Assembly (NCBI GenBank): GCA_016930085.1
Contig: JAFGHO010000056.1
Span: 1-64,000, forward strand
From: Spirochaetales bacterium
Lineage (GTDB): Bacteria > Spirochaetota > Spirochaetia > SZUA-6 > JAFGRV01
Length of the DNA: 64,000 nucleotides
Reading direction: 5' to 3'
Shown in pieces: positions 36,471-45,467 of the stretch. The translations under genes were made by a program, and so were the position numbers. The stretch's first letter is position 1. Each line of letters starts with the position of its first letter. The notes under the pieces were generated by a model. It searched no databases. It saw only the letters and a list, made by a program, of their open reading frames with translations, and was not told where the DNA came from.

Positions 36471-37430
36471 TCACCTGAAGTGATCGAAGCCCTTTTTCAA
36501 CCCGATTTTTTTTCCGTCTTTTTCAAGAAAAATACCCGCATTTTTTTCCTCAATCTCCCCCACGATGGTAAAATCACTGAATACCGACGCGAGCGCTTTG
36601 GCCTTTTCAGGTGTTATCGTAAAAACGAGTTCGAAATCCTCACCGCCGTAAAGTGCAAAATCATGAGGGTCCCGGCCGAGGTGTTTTGCCGATTCACGGG
36701 TATTGTCCGATATCGGTATTTTTTCAAATGTTATAACGGCGCCCGTTCCGCTTTCCTCGGCGATATGGGTCACTTCCGGAGCAAGCCCGTCGCTTACGTC
36801 GATCATGGCATGCGCCCGTGATGCGATGAGTGATCCTTCTGCGGCGGATCTCGAGTGAGGCTCCAGATGGTCGAGCGTATACCCCGATATTCCCGCCCTG
36901 AGGAGTTCCAGTCCCGCCGTACTTCCTCCGAGATGACCGGTTACCGCGATAAGGTCGCCGGGAAGCGCCATGGAACGGAGTCTGAGTCTGTCGTGTTCGA
37001 CCTCACCGAGAACGGTAAGGTTAAAGACATATTCGGTCCCATGGGTGGTATCTCCTCCCGCGAGGATAACCCCGTGTTTACCGGCAGACGTCAGCAGCCC
37101 GTCCGAGAAATCTTCTACAAACTCGACCGCCGTCGTCTCGAGCAGCGACATGGAGAGAAAGGCATAAAGAGGTCTTCCTCCCATGGCAACGATATCGGAG
37201 ACATTCGACTCCATGAGCTTCATCCCCACCCGGCGCGGGCTGAACCACTCCAGATTGAAATGATCGTTCTCGACGATCATATCCGTTGTTACAAGCAGAT
37301 ACCGTTCATCGGTAAAGCGAAAGACCGCGCAATCATCACCGATCCCCTTGATCACCTCAGGCGATGTACCGGTTTTAGCCGTGATGCGGCGTATCAGTGC
37401 AAACTCTCCGCCGATGTCGCTGATTTTCAT
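36471..37430 (-). CDS. thiL: Thiamine-monophosphate kinase
   Basis: ThiL phosphorylates thiamine monophosphate to the cofactor thiamine diphosphate. The 319-residue protein has the ThiL/PurM fold motifs GIGDDCAVFRF (about 29-39), TTDMIVENDHF, ESNVSDIVAMGG (about 74-85) and LAGGDTTHG. The ATG (MKISDIGGEF) follows AAGGACCTGAAA. It lies on the same strand as thiC, but a pair of opposite-strand AT-rich genes is placed between them. With the riboswitch ahead of thiC, this looks like a former thiC-thiL unit that was split by an insertion. Confidence 0.93.
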   Translation of the reverse strand: MKISDIGGEFALIRRITAKTGTSPEVIKGIGDDCAVFRFTDERYLLVTTDMIVENDHFNLEWFSPRRVGMKLMESNVSDIVAMGGRPLYAFLSMSLLETTAVEFVEDFSDGLLTSAGKHGVILAGGDTTHGTEYVFNLTVLGEVEHDRLRLRSMALPGDLIAVTGHLGGSTAGLELLRAGISGYTLDHLEPHSRSAAEGSLIASRAHAMIDVSDGLAPEVTHIAEESGTGAVITFEKIPISDNTRESAKHLGRDPHDFALYGGEDFELVFTITPEKAKALASVFSDFTIVGEIEEKNAGIFLEKDGKKIGLKKGFDHFR

Positions 37431-37666
37431 TTTCAGGTCCTTATTATATGAAATATTGAAACAATAATTCCACGCAAACCATATTAAAGTATAATATAAA
37501 AACCTGCGGGTTTAAATAAGAACGCAGACCATTATCGAGTAATTCGGATGAGAAATAGAGTAATTAAATAGCGATAATATTTATACATCGCAAGCATTGT
37601 CGTTATTCATTTTCGTATATCAAACCTATTGCTTATTATTAATAAAAATATTAGCATAGAAAAGAA

Positions 37667-38764
37667 ATGTATTCATCGTTTTCTATAAAAAATTATCGTT
37701 GTTTTTCAGAATTTACGATAGACAATCTCGAACGTATCAATCTTTTTATTGGAAAGAATGGAATCGGGAAAACCACTCTGTTGGAAGCATTTTTTCTGCA
37801 TCAGGGATGGTTTAATCCCGGATTACCGTTTTCAGTTAACGTTTTTCGTGGTCTGGATCAAATAAAACTTGATGAATTCGGATGGAATTTATTTTTTCAA
37901 TTCGATCCCAAAAAAACGATTGAAATCGTTTCCATTGAAAACGGCAAAAAAAATACAGTAAAAATAATCAATACTCCAGCTTCAACGGGGCCGATAGCAA
38001 AAAATAATATGAGTGAAGGAACATCGGGATCAATAACCGATAATAATATTTTATCCAACGGAATTGAAAAAATAACATCCACGAATCGTCAATTATTAAT
38101 AGAACACACAGGCCCGGATGGAAAGGTATTTAGAAGCCGTGTTTTTCCTTCCGTAAATGGTGACCGTATGGAAATTCGAGGCGAACGGCCGCCAAATATA
38201 AAAGAAAAAAAAGCGATATTCATTGCGTCACGTTGGCAGGAAAAGCAAAAAACCTTGGCCGAGCGATATAGTGATTTGGCTGAAATCAAAAAAAAAGATA
38301 TAATTATCGCTTTCCTGCAAGTCATATATCCCGAGCTAAAGGATTTAAGCACACTAATCCAGGGCGGAATTCCCGTCATTCATGGCGATATCGGTAAATC
38401 GAGATTGATACCAATAGCATTAATGGGAGGCGGAGTGGAACGTCTTCTTGAAATATCGATGGGAATAGCAACGACTCATGACGGAATAGTGTTGATAGAT
38501 GAAATTGAAAATGGTATCCATTACTCAATTTTGGAAAAAGTATGGAAGGCAATAGCACAACTATCAAGAAAAGAAAATGTTCAGGTTTTCGCCACCACCC
38601 ACAGTTTCGAATGCATCCAGAACGCACATAGCTCATTTAAAGAAGAAAAACAGTATGATTTTCGTGTTCATAGGATTGAAGAAATTAATGGAAATATTTC
38701 CGCAGTAAGCTTTGATAAAGAGACGCTCGAGACATCTTTGGATTCCGGTTGGGAAATACGATAA
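37667..38764 (+). CDS. AAA/OLD-family ATPase, candidate defence sensor
   Basis: The 365-residue protein is an SMC/RecF-like ATPase of the AAA15/AAA21 type. It opens with SIKNYRCFSEFTIDNLERIN, then Walker A FIGKNGIGKTTLLEAF (about 26-41). Late motifs are a signature-like MGGGVERLLEISMGI, Walker B GIVLIDEIENGIH, and FATTHSFECI with the switch His. There is no fused nuclease domain; the next gene, overlapping by one base (TAATG), supplies a TOPRIM-type protein. This resembles the split OLD and PARIS (AriA/AriB) defence arrangement. The DNA is far more AT-rich than the genes on both sides, a sign of transfer. Confidence 0.85.
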   Translation: MYSSFSIKNYRCFSEFTIDNLERINLFIGKNGIGKTTLLEAFFLHQGWFNPGLPFSVNVFRGLDQIKLDEFGWNLFFQFDPKKTIEIVSIENGKKNTVKIINTPASTGPIAKNNMSEGTSGSITDNNILSNGIEKITSTNRQLLIEHTGPDGKVFRSRVFPSVNGDRMEIRGERPPNIKEKKAIFIASRWQEKQKTLAERYSDLAEIKKKDIIIAFLQVIYPELKDLSTLIQGGIPVIHGDIGKSRLIPIALMGGGVERLLEISMGIATTHDGIVLIDEIENGIHYSILEKVWKAIAQLSRKENVQVFATTHSFECIQNAHSSFKEEKQYDFRVHRIEEINGNISAVSFDKETLETSLDSGWEIR

Positions 38765-39483
38765 TGATGACCCCACAACCGATTCGATCAAGCAGGATTC
38801 TATTGGTCGAAGGTAAGGACGAGTGCAATTTTTTTAGTGAAATAGTGGAAAAAGAAAGACTGCTTATCCAGATTGAAGATTATAAAGGTAAAGCAAATTT
38901 AAAGAATTATTTAGAAAGCCTGAAAAAAAGGACAGGACACGAGACTATTACATCGATAGGGATCGAACAGGATGCCGACAATGATCCTGATGCGGCTTAT
39001 GATAGTATCTGTCATGCATTAAAATCAGCAAGCTATCCCGGACCGGATCAAGAGAAAAAAAATAGAAACGAAATAAAAGTCACTATTTTGATTATTCCCG
39101 ATCGTGATAAAAAAGGTATGCTCGAAGATATTTGTCTTTCATCGATAAAAGACGATCCTCATATGTCTTGTGTCGAAGCATACATGAATTGTATACGGGA
39201 GAAAACCGATAATTTCCATGATTTACACATCAATCAAGCAAAAACAAAAATACGATCTTTTTTAATATCAAGAGAAATTATTGAATCAGCCGTTTATGAG
39301 AAATTACAAAAAGCTATTCAAGAATATGAGTGGCCGGAAAATATAGCTTCTGCCAAAATCCATTCATTTATAGCTTCCAAACCCAAACCGTATCTGGAAT
39401 TGGGATCGGCCATAAAAGCAGGTTATTTTGATCTGAATCACCGCGCATTTGAGAAAATAATTTCATTCCTTAAAAAGCTATAG
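38764..39483 (+). CDS. TOPRIM/DUF3226-like protein, candidate defence effector
   Basis: The 239-residue protein overlaps the ATPase gene by one base. It begins ILLVEGKDECNFF, the Glu-bearing first TOPRIM strand, then has GIEQDADNDP (the DxD-like metal site) and ILIIPDRDKKGMLEDI, a segment I associate with DUF3226 proteins. No membrane segment is present. In PARIS the ATPase partner releases a TOPRIM nuclease (AriB) that cuts tRNA; here the effector family is different, so a similar job is only a hypothesis. It could also be a nuclease acting on DNA. Codon and base use match the ATPase, not the neighbours. Confidence 0.82.
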   Translation: MMTPQPIRSSRILLVEGKDECNFFSEIVEKERLLIQIEDYKGKANLKNYLESLKKRTGHETITSIGIEQDADNDPDAAYDSICHALKSASYPGPDQEKKNRNEIKVTILIIPDRDKKGMLEDICLSSIKDDPHMSCVEAYMNCIREKTDNFHDLHINQAKTKIRSFLISREIIESAVYEKLQKAIQEYEWPENIASAKIHSFIASKPKPYLELGSAIKAGYFDLNHRAFEKIISFLKKL

Positions 39484-39546
39484 TAATTATTGATTCGCCC
39501 GCTATAGTAAAAATTAATACTTCAAAATCGAATAAAGACACCGGAC

Positions 39547-40836
39547 TTAAGTTCTTTTTACAACATTCTTTTTATATCGCTCCCTGTTTTCACGGTTGAT
39601 CTTGGCCGAACAGAGTTCGCCGCACATGGAACAGACGCCGTTATCCTTTATTCCCGTTTCCGCCCGAACCATGCGCGCTTTCTCCGGATTCATCGCGCAC
39701 GCGAACATCCCCTCCCAATCCAGATTACTCCTCGCCCGCGACATCCTGTCATCGATGTCGCGGACGCCGGCCCTGCCCCGGCCGATATCCGCCGCATGGG
39801 CCGCAATTTTCGAAGCGATAACCCCTTCGACGACATGGGCTTTCTCCGGCAGGCCGAGGTGCTCTGTCGGTGTCAGATAGCAGAGAAAATCGGCGCCGTA
39901 ATATGCGGCAAGGGCGCCGCCGACCGCGCCGACGATATGGTCGTAGCCCGGTGCGATATCGGTGACAAGGGGACCGAGTACGTAAAATGGGGCGCCATGG
40001 CAGTATCGTTTTTGAAGCCTTATATTCTTTTCAATCTGATGAATCGGCACGTGGCCCGGACCCTCCACCATCGCCTGAACAAACGCCTTCCGCGCCCTCA
40101 GGCAGAGGTTCCCGAGGGTTTTTAGTTCAGCGATCTGGGCCCTGTCGGTGGCATCCGCGAGACATCCCGGCCGCAGGCCGTCGCCGAGACTCAAAACGAC
40201 ATCATATTTTTTTGCCATACGGCAAATCTCGTCAAACCTGGTGTAAAGGGGATTTTCTTTCCCGTGATGGAGCATCCATTTGATTAAAAAACTCCCTCCC
40301 CTCGACACGACACCCATAATCCGGGTAGAAAGCAGCGGGATATACTCCCGCTTTATGCCACAGTGTACGGTGACGAAATCCACTCCGTCTTCGATATGGG
40401 TAAAAATGGAATGAAGAAAATCATCCTCCGTGATCCCGGCGACATCGGGTTGTTTCGTCAAAACCTGGTAGACCGGGACGGTACCGACCGGCACCGTTGA
40501 TGCTGAGATAATCGTCCTGCGAACATGATCGATATCGCCGCCCGTGCTCAAATCCATGACCGTATCCGCTCCGGCTTTGATCGCGGCCGAGAGTTTTTCA
40601 CATTCCTTTTGCAAATGAGCGCACAGCCCGGATGTACCGATATTCGCATTGACTTTTACGAGCAGGTCTTTCCCGATACCGACGGGTCTGCATTGATGGC
40701 GTTCGCTTTTTGTGATGACGGTAACGCCTTTGGCAATATCTTTCAGAAGGACTTCCGGGGCGATATGTTCATACGCGGCAACTTCCCTCATCCCGGGTGA
40801 AATCCGTCGTTTGGATGCATATTCAAGCTGGGTCAT
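39547..40836 (-). CDS. thiC: Phosphomethylpyrimidine synthase
   Basis: ThiC is a radical SAM enzyme that rearranges AIR to the pyrimidine part of thiamine. The protein has 429 residues from the ATG (MTQLEYASKR) behind CATGAAAAGGAGGAAAACG. Family motifs are LSTGGDIDHVRR in the barrel, MVEGPGHVPIHQIEKN, APFYVLGPLVTDIAPGYDH, and the atypical C-terminal cluster motif CSMCGELC (CX2CX4C), which is characteristic of this enzyme. It is preceded by a TPP riboswitch, so expression should fall when thiamine diphosphate is plentiful. Its downstream neighbour on the minus strand is thiL, beyond the AT-rich insertion. Confidence 0.96.
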   Translation of the reverse strand: MTQLEYASKRRISPGMREVAAYEHIAPEVLLKDIAKGVTVITKSERHQCRPVGIGKDLLVKVNANIGTSGLCAHLQKECEKLSAAIKAGADTVMDLSTGGDIDHVRRTIISASTVPVGTVPVYQVLTKQPDVAGITEDDFLHSIFTHIEDGVDFVTVHCGIKREYIPLLSTRIMGVVSRGGSFLIKWMLHHGKENPLYTRFDEICRMAKKYDVVLSLGDGLRPGCLADATDRAQIAELKTLGNLCLRARKAFVQAMVEGPGHVPIHQIEKNIRLQKRYCHGAPFYVLGPLVTDIAPGYDHIVGAVGGALAAYYGADFLCYLTPTEHLGLPEKAHVVEGVIASKIAAHAADIGRGRAGVRDIDDRMSRARSNLDWEGMFACAMNPEKARMVRAETGIKDNGVCSMCGELCSAKINRENRERYKKNVVKRT

Positions 40837-40956
40837 CGTTTTCCTCCTTTTCATGTATCGTATGGATCTCAAAAGAAATCGATATGTGTCGCATCACCTT
40901 CGATCTATTTTGTTCGCCTGTGGATAATTCTCGTCCGGGGGTGTGGGATATGTGCG

Positions 40957-41040
40957 GGTCCTGCTCCCTTCGCTGGTATTATCCAGATCAGGTTCAATGG
41001 GTATATTCTCAGGCATAGACGCTTCATATGCCACCCCTTG
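40957..41040 (-). promoter_or_regulatory. TPP riboswitch (THI element)
   Basis: On the minus strand the leader of thiC contains a GGGGTGGC helix start near 41039, then CTGAGAATATACCCATTGAA and CCTGATCTGGATAATACC, followed by AGCGAAGGGAGCAGG. These are the conserved core segments of the thiamine-diphosphate aptamer. Ligand binding would reduce thiC expression. No strong terminator hairpin was seen between the aptamer and the ATG, so control of translation is likely. Confidence 0.95.
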
Positions 41041-41206
41041 ACATAATAATGATACTATAGAAAGAATTACCCTGTCAAGCCGATCGAGGACCGGCCCGGG
41101 GTACCATGAAAACGATGAAAGAAAGAGGAATGATGACATCGCGATCCCCGGGGTGTTATATGATTCGATCAATATCACCGTTTCGATAAAAGGAGGTGTC
41201 GTTATC

Positions 41207-42058
41207 TTGAATGTCATCGATATTATCACAGAATGTGCCGCCGTTCCTTCATTCAGTACGATGGAGGACCGCCTTCATCCGCTGATTGAAGGTTTTGCAC
41301 GCAGCATGCCGGGAGCCGTATTAACCCGCGTACCGGAAAACAACCTTCTCCTTACATTACCGGGCGCACAAGATGCTCCCCCGCTCGCCCTTACCGCACA
41401 TCTCGATAAGATAAATCATTTCGGGCACCCGATTCCCGAAAACCTTCCGGTAACCTCGGACGGGGAAAAAATAAAGGGTCAGTTGGACGATGCCGCGGGT
41501 GTCGGAATATGCCTGTATATGGGACTCCTCACCGCAAGTAATAATTTTCCGCCTCTTTACCTTTTATTTTCGGAAATGGAGGAGTACGGTCCGTACGAGA
41601 TACCGGGTGAAGGAATGTGGTCCTCCGGTGTGGGTGCTTTTCGTCTTTCACGGCATTTGATCCAAACAAAACGATATCCAGCGCTCGTCATTACCATCGA
41701 TACAACCCCGACGTTCAAGGGGAAACACGGCGTCGCCCTTTACTCCCGTTTCTGGGAACTCTGCGGGCTTCATCCGTCACGGAAACTCGTCGCCGTGACC
41801 GAACAGATAGAGCGGCTTGTCTTTTCAATCGTCCCGGAGGTGCGGCATGAAAACAACACGAACGATTATGTGACCTACGGAAAATGCTTCGCGGTATCGG
41901 CTCATGATCCGCTTCCCTCTGTGGCGCTGGAACCGGCAATCCATCCCTGCCATACGAAAGGGGAGGAAATCTTTATCCGCGATATATATACGGTCACAAT
42001 ACTCCTTACCGAATTGCTCAAGAGGTGCGCCGTGAACTTTCCGTATAAACCTTCGTAA
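41207..42058 (+). CDS. M20/M28/M42-type zinc peptidase-like protein
   Basis: The protein has 283 residues if it starts at TTG (41207), 10 bases after GGAGG (41192-41196). Earlier in-frame ATGs have no SD. Metal-binding features of the MH-clan aminopeptidase fold are visible: LTAHLDKINHFGH (first His/Asp), QLDDAAGVGICL (bridging Asp), FSEMEEYG (catalytic Glu-Glu) and ITIDTTP (an Asp). A final His sits in HPCHTKGEE. It is short for M20 and lacks an obvious dimerisation domain. The substrate is unknown. It is not part of an operon with the thi genes. Confidence 0.78.
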   Translation: MNVIDIITECAAVPSFSTMEDRLHPLIEGFARSMPGAVLTRVPENNLLLTLPGAQDAPPLALTAHLDKINHFGHPIPENLPVTSDGEKIKGQLDDAAGVGICLYMGLLTASNNFPPLYLLFSEMEEYGPYEIPGEGMWSSGVGAFRLSRHLIQTKRYPALVITIDTTPTFKGKHGVALYSRFWELCGLHPSRKLVAVTEQIERLVFSIVPEVRHENNTNDYVTYGKCFAVSAHDPLPSVALEPAIHPCHTKGEEIFIRDIYTVTILLTELLKRCAVNFPYKPS

Positions 42059-42087
42059 GTACGGAAACATAAAGACTTCTGTTTTTC

Positions 42088-42116
42088 TTGACATATCACA
42101 TCTGTTTTATTATTGT
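42088..42116 (+). promoter_or_regulatory. Sigma-70 promoter of the EAL-domain gene
   Basis: TTGACA (42088-42093) and TATTGT (42111-42116) are 17 bases apart. The gene begins at 42255, so the leader is about 130 bases. Confidence 0.5.
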
Positions 42117-42254
42117 TTTATTAGCGATATATTAGCCGAAATGAGAACCCTTTTCACTCTATTATGCAAGGAATAAAGATTTCCGGATTTTTACCAAAAA
42201 GAACAATGCAAACAAGGGATTCACATCTCGCGGAAAAGCGTTAAGGATGGTGTC

Positions 42255-43925
42255 ATGTCTGAAACACAATCAAAAATAATCTTTCCGACATTCGAGGAAA
42301 ACCTTGAAGAAATCAAACAACGGTTGACGAGCGACTTCAAGCTGGGAATGCTTATGATCGATGCGTCCCAGCTGAAAAACATCGAATTCAATTTTGGACG
42401 AACCATCTATGAAAACATCTTCGAAACACTCAAGAGCACCGTCTCAAAACTGAAAGAGACGAAACAAATTCGCAAAGACGACATAATTACCATCAATCAA
42501 AGCGAAGGAAATCAATTCTATATCTTTCTGTCAAAACGAAAAAATGAAGGCAGTTTCCAGCTGTCCGATTATGAACGGCTTTCCGAACGAATTCAGATTT
42601 TTATCAACACCCATATGTTCTCGACCATATTCCCGCTCATCAAGGAAAAACCGAGGGTAAACATCGGGTATGCGATCGCCTTTAACAATCCGTCGGTCAA
42701 AGAAGAACGCATCCTCCAGGCGATGATTTCAGAGGCTGAAATCATCGCCCGGTATCAGACGATAAAAAATATAATGGGTTACAAGGAAAAAGTATACGAT
42801 CTTATTATCGAAAAAAAGATTCAGTCCTACTATCAACCGATAGTCGATATCAACAGCCATGAAATACTCGGCTACGAAGCCCTTTCAAGGGGCCCGAAAG
42901 ACACCGAGTTCGAAAATCCGTATGTCCTTTTCACGATCGCAAAAGAAATCGGTCTTCTCTATGAACTCGACTGGCTTTGCAAAACCAATATTTTCAAGGA
43001 TATTAAAAAACTGAAAGAAAAAAAGAAATTGTTCGTCAATATCTTTTCTTCCAGTATCCACGATTCGAAAATGAGAGTGAAATACCTCGAAGACCTTCTC
43101 ACAGAGACAACCCTGAAACCAAATGACATCGTCTTTGAGATATCCGAACGATATGCGATAGAGGACGCCGATTTTTTCAATGAAATCACCCGTCTCTATT
43201 CGAATACGAGTTTCGCCATTGCAATCGACGACAGCTGGATAGGTTCGAACATCAGTCTTCTCAAAAATCTGAAGATTCAGTACATCAAACTCAATATTTC
43301 TCTTATCAGGGATATCGATATACATACATTAAGCAGAAACCTTATCACATCGCTTAAAAAAATGGCGCATGATGTCGGCGCCGATATTATTGCGGAAGGG
43401 ATCCAGACAAAAAAAGAACTGAAAACACTCATCGATATGGAAATCAAATACGGTCAGGGATTCCTCTTTGCCGTGCCGGGGCCGGCTTTCCCTGAAGTGA
43501 ATATCACGGAAATTTACCTTGAAGACGAAGGACTCAAAAACAGGCTTCTTTCATCCGTTTTTTTCAAGCGGGGTATGGATTATTTCAAAAAGGGGATGTT
43601 CGATCAATCGATTCTGGAGTTTACAAAGGTTCTGGAGATCGATCAGGACAATATCGAGGCGCTGTTCCACCGGGCACACGCATTTTATGAAGACGGTTGT
43701 TACGGACCGGCCATCAAGGAACTCGAACAATTACTTAAAAGTAACCCGGATTTTACAAGGGCGCACCTGACAATGGCGCTTGCCGCGGAAAAAAGCATGA
43801 AGTATGATCTGGCAATTCAATCATATTTGGAATATATTAAGAACGCACCTTCAATATATCAATCGAATATTGATCTGGCTAAGAAAAGACTCGAGGAGCT
43901 GCTGAAGAGTTCAGCGGCCGATTGA
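42255..43925 (+). CDS. GGDEF-like/EAL-domain protein with C-terminal TPR repeats
   Basis: The protein has 556 residues. The N-terminal 170 residues resemble a diguanylate-cyclase fold without an identifiable GGDEF signature, so it is probably catalytically dead. An EAL domain (about 185-415) has YYQPIVDINSHEILGYEALSRG with Glu of EAL intact, DIVFEISERY and AIDDSWIGSNIS. Residues about 435-556 hold TPR repeats (EFTKVLEIDQDNIEALFHRAHAFYE split over helices). The missing residues of an active phosphodiesterase cannot be fully judged by eye. It may bind c-di-GMP and a protein partner. RBS is AAGGATGG. The HD gene begins within or just after its end, so they form an operon. Confidence 0.87.
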   Translation: MSETQSKIIFPTFEENLEEIKQRLTSDFKLGMLMIDASQLKNIEFNFGRTIYENIFETLKSTVSKLKETKQIRKDDIITINQSEGNQFYIFLSKRKNEGSFQLSDYERLSERIQIFINTHMFSTIFPLIKEKPRVNIGYAIAFNNPSVKEERILQAMISEAEIIARYQTIKNIMGYKEKVYDLIIEKKIQSYYQPIVDINSHEILGYEALSRGPKDTEFENPYVLFTIAKEIGLLYELDWLCKTNIFKDIKKLKEKKKLFVNIFSSSIHDSKMRVKYLEDLLTETTLKPNDIVFEISERYAIEDADFFNEITRLYSNTSFAIAIDDSWIGSNISLLKNLKIQYIKLNISLIRDIDIHTLSRNLITSLKKMAHDVGADIIAEGIQTKKELKTLIDMEIKYGQGFLFAVPGPAFPEVNITEIYLEDEGLKNRLLSSVFFKRGMDYFKKGMFDQSILEFTKVLEIDQDNIEALFHRAHAFYEDGCYGPAIKELEQLLKSNPDFTRAHLTMALAAEKSMKYDLAIQSYLEYIKNAPSIYQSNIDLAKKRLEELLKSSAAD

Positions 43926-43960
43926 GCGACACAATTGACAGAGAACAGGAAAACAGACGA

Positions 43961-45079
43961 ATGGGAGAACCACTCGCTTTTGTTATTGGGGAAGGGATTA
44001 AAGGAGGAATAACATTTCTCCTCGGAAGCTATTCCGCCCTGGATCGCTATTTTAAAATAAAGGATTCCTCCTCGTATTTTCTCAATACCGACGCGACCCT
44101 CATCAGTCTCGCGAAAATATTCGAAGGGCTAAAATATCCCGGCTTCCCCTTTGTGGATGCATCGCTTTCGATCGAAGACAAACACATCTTCTTCAGGTGC
44201 GTCGACGATTTGGACAGACCGCCGTCGTTCCCGTTTACGGCCATGAATCTCCTCTATCATGAAAACCGGAAGGTTTTCCTCGATCCGCACACAATCTACC
44301 AGGATCTCAGAAATACGAAACTGGTCTGCACAGGCAACAACCTCCCCAAAACGGTCATCCTCATGGAAGCATCAGCCATGGTTTCACGCTATCATTATGA
44401 ACTCGAGCCCGGGATCGTTTCGCAATTGCCGCATCATTATGTTCCCTCTCCCATGATGCAGAAACATCTGCTCGAATTGATACTGACCTCCCCGTACCCA
44501 TGGAAGGGGCTTTCGCTTCTCAAAGAGTATGGATTCATCGAACGGTATTGGCCGGAACTCTCCCGAATGGACCGGACCGAACATGCGAAAGAATATCACC
44601 CTGAAGGAAACGTTTGGATGCATTCCCTCGAATCGCTTAAATACAGAAAAAAAGCCGACCTCACCCTTTCTCTTGCCATCCTCCTGCATGACATCGGTAA
44701 ACCCGTCTCCGAAAAAACACAGGACAAGCCGTTCAATTCCCATTCGGAACTGGGGGCACATATTGCCGTGTATTTTCTTCAGAGAATGGGATTTGAAAGA
44801 AGTATTCGGGAGAATGTCGCATTCCTCATTCGTTTTCATATGATACCGCACGCGTTAAAAAAACTTCCCCTTTACAGAACGGAAAAACTAATGGATTCGC
44901 CCCTTTTCCCGCTTCTTTTGGAACTCTACAGGGCGGACGTCTCTTCAACCTTCAGGGGGCCCCAGGGTTATTACGACGCGTGCCGGATATTCAAACAATA
45001 TCTCAAAAACAAAAAGAATCCGTACCGGACAAAAGGAGGCCTCATTCATGCGGATAAAAATATCATGGGCCAAGGGTGA
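43961..45079 (+). CDS. Degenerate nucleotidyltransferase-HD domain protein
   Basis: The protein has about 372 residues from the ATG MGEPLAFV, which follows AGGAAA. A TTG at 43922 overlapping the EAL stop (TTGA) is an alternative. The first 180 residues look like a class II CCA-adding/poly(A) polymerase head (FTAMNLLYHEN and LDPHTIYQDLRNTKLV) but the catalytic Asp pair is not recognisable. The middle has an HD phosphohydrolase motif ILLHDIGKPV with HSELGAHI and an Asp near RADVSS. It probably acts on nucleotides or RNA ends, or only binds them. Its end overlaps the next gene by 32 bases. Confidence 0.75.
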   Translation: MGEPLAFVIGEGIKGGITFLLGSYSALDRYFKIKDSSSYFLNTDATLISLAKIFEGLKYPGFPFVDASLSIEDKHIFFRCVDDLDRPPSFPFTAMNLLYHENRKVFLDPHTIYQDLRNTKLVCTGNNLPKTVILMEASAMVSRYHYELEPGIVSQLPHHYVPSPMMQKHLLELILTSPYPWKGLSLLKEYGFIERYWPELSRMDRTEHAKEYHPEGNVWMHSLESLKYRKKADLTLSLAILLHDIGKPVSEKTQDKPFNSHSELGAHIAVYFLQRMGFERSIRENVAFLIRFHMIPHALKKLPLYRTEKLMDSPLFPLLLELYRADVSSTFRGPQGYYDACRIFKQYLKNKKNPYRTKGGLIHADKNIMGQG

Positions 45080-45416
45080 GATAACCGGAACCCTTAACGA
45101 TACGCAGACTGCACGGAAAATATATCTGTCGCTTCCCTTTTCTTCGCGTGCCAACCTCTGGGGGAAAGAGGTATATTTCACCATTCCCGTCTCCGACGAT
45201 CTTTCGCCCGACGCCCGCCGGATAGTCGACCCGGGCACAATCTGCTTCTGGGTGGAAGGAACATCACTCGCGATTCCATTCGGTCCGACACCGATCGCGG
45301 ACGGGGACGAATGCAAACTCGTCACCAAAGTGAACATCGTGGGAAAATGCGACGGAAAACCGGAAATTCTTGAATCGATTTCAACCGGTGACATCATTAA
45401 GATAACGAAAAGATAA
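45048..45416 (+). CDS. Cyclophilin-like fold protein
   Basis: The 122-residue protein matches the small cyclophilin-like group (TM1367-like, PF04126 type). Characteristic stretches are GTLNDTQTARKIYLSLPF at the start, WGKEVYFTIPV in the middle and FWVEGTSLAIPFGPTPI with a conserved proline-rich tail. It lacks the active-site residues of true peptidyl-prolyl isomerases of the eukaryotic type. The ATG has a possible SD, AAAGGAGG, about 12 bases ahead. It overlaps the HD gene and is probably its co-transcript. Function unknown. Confidence 0.85.
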   Translation: MRIKISWAKGEITGTLNDTQTARKIYLSLPFSSRANLWGKEVYFTIPVSDDLSPDARRIVDPGTICFWVEGTSLAIPFGPTPIADGDECKLVTKVNIVGKCDGKPEILESISTGDIIKITKR

Positions 45417-45467
45417 GAAAAAAATCACCCCGTTCATCGCTTTTTATTACCCTGTTCTTCACGGTTT

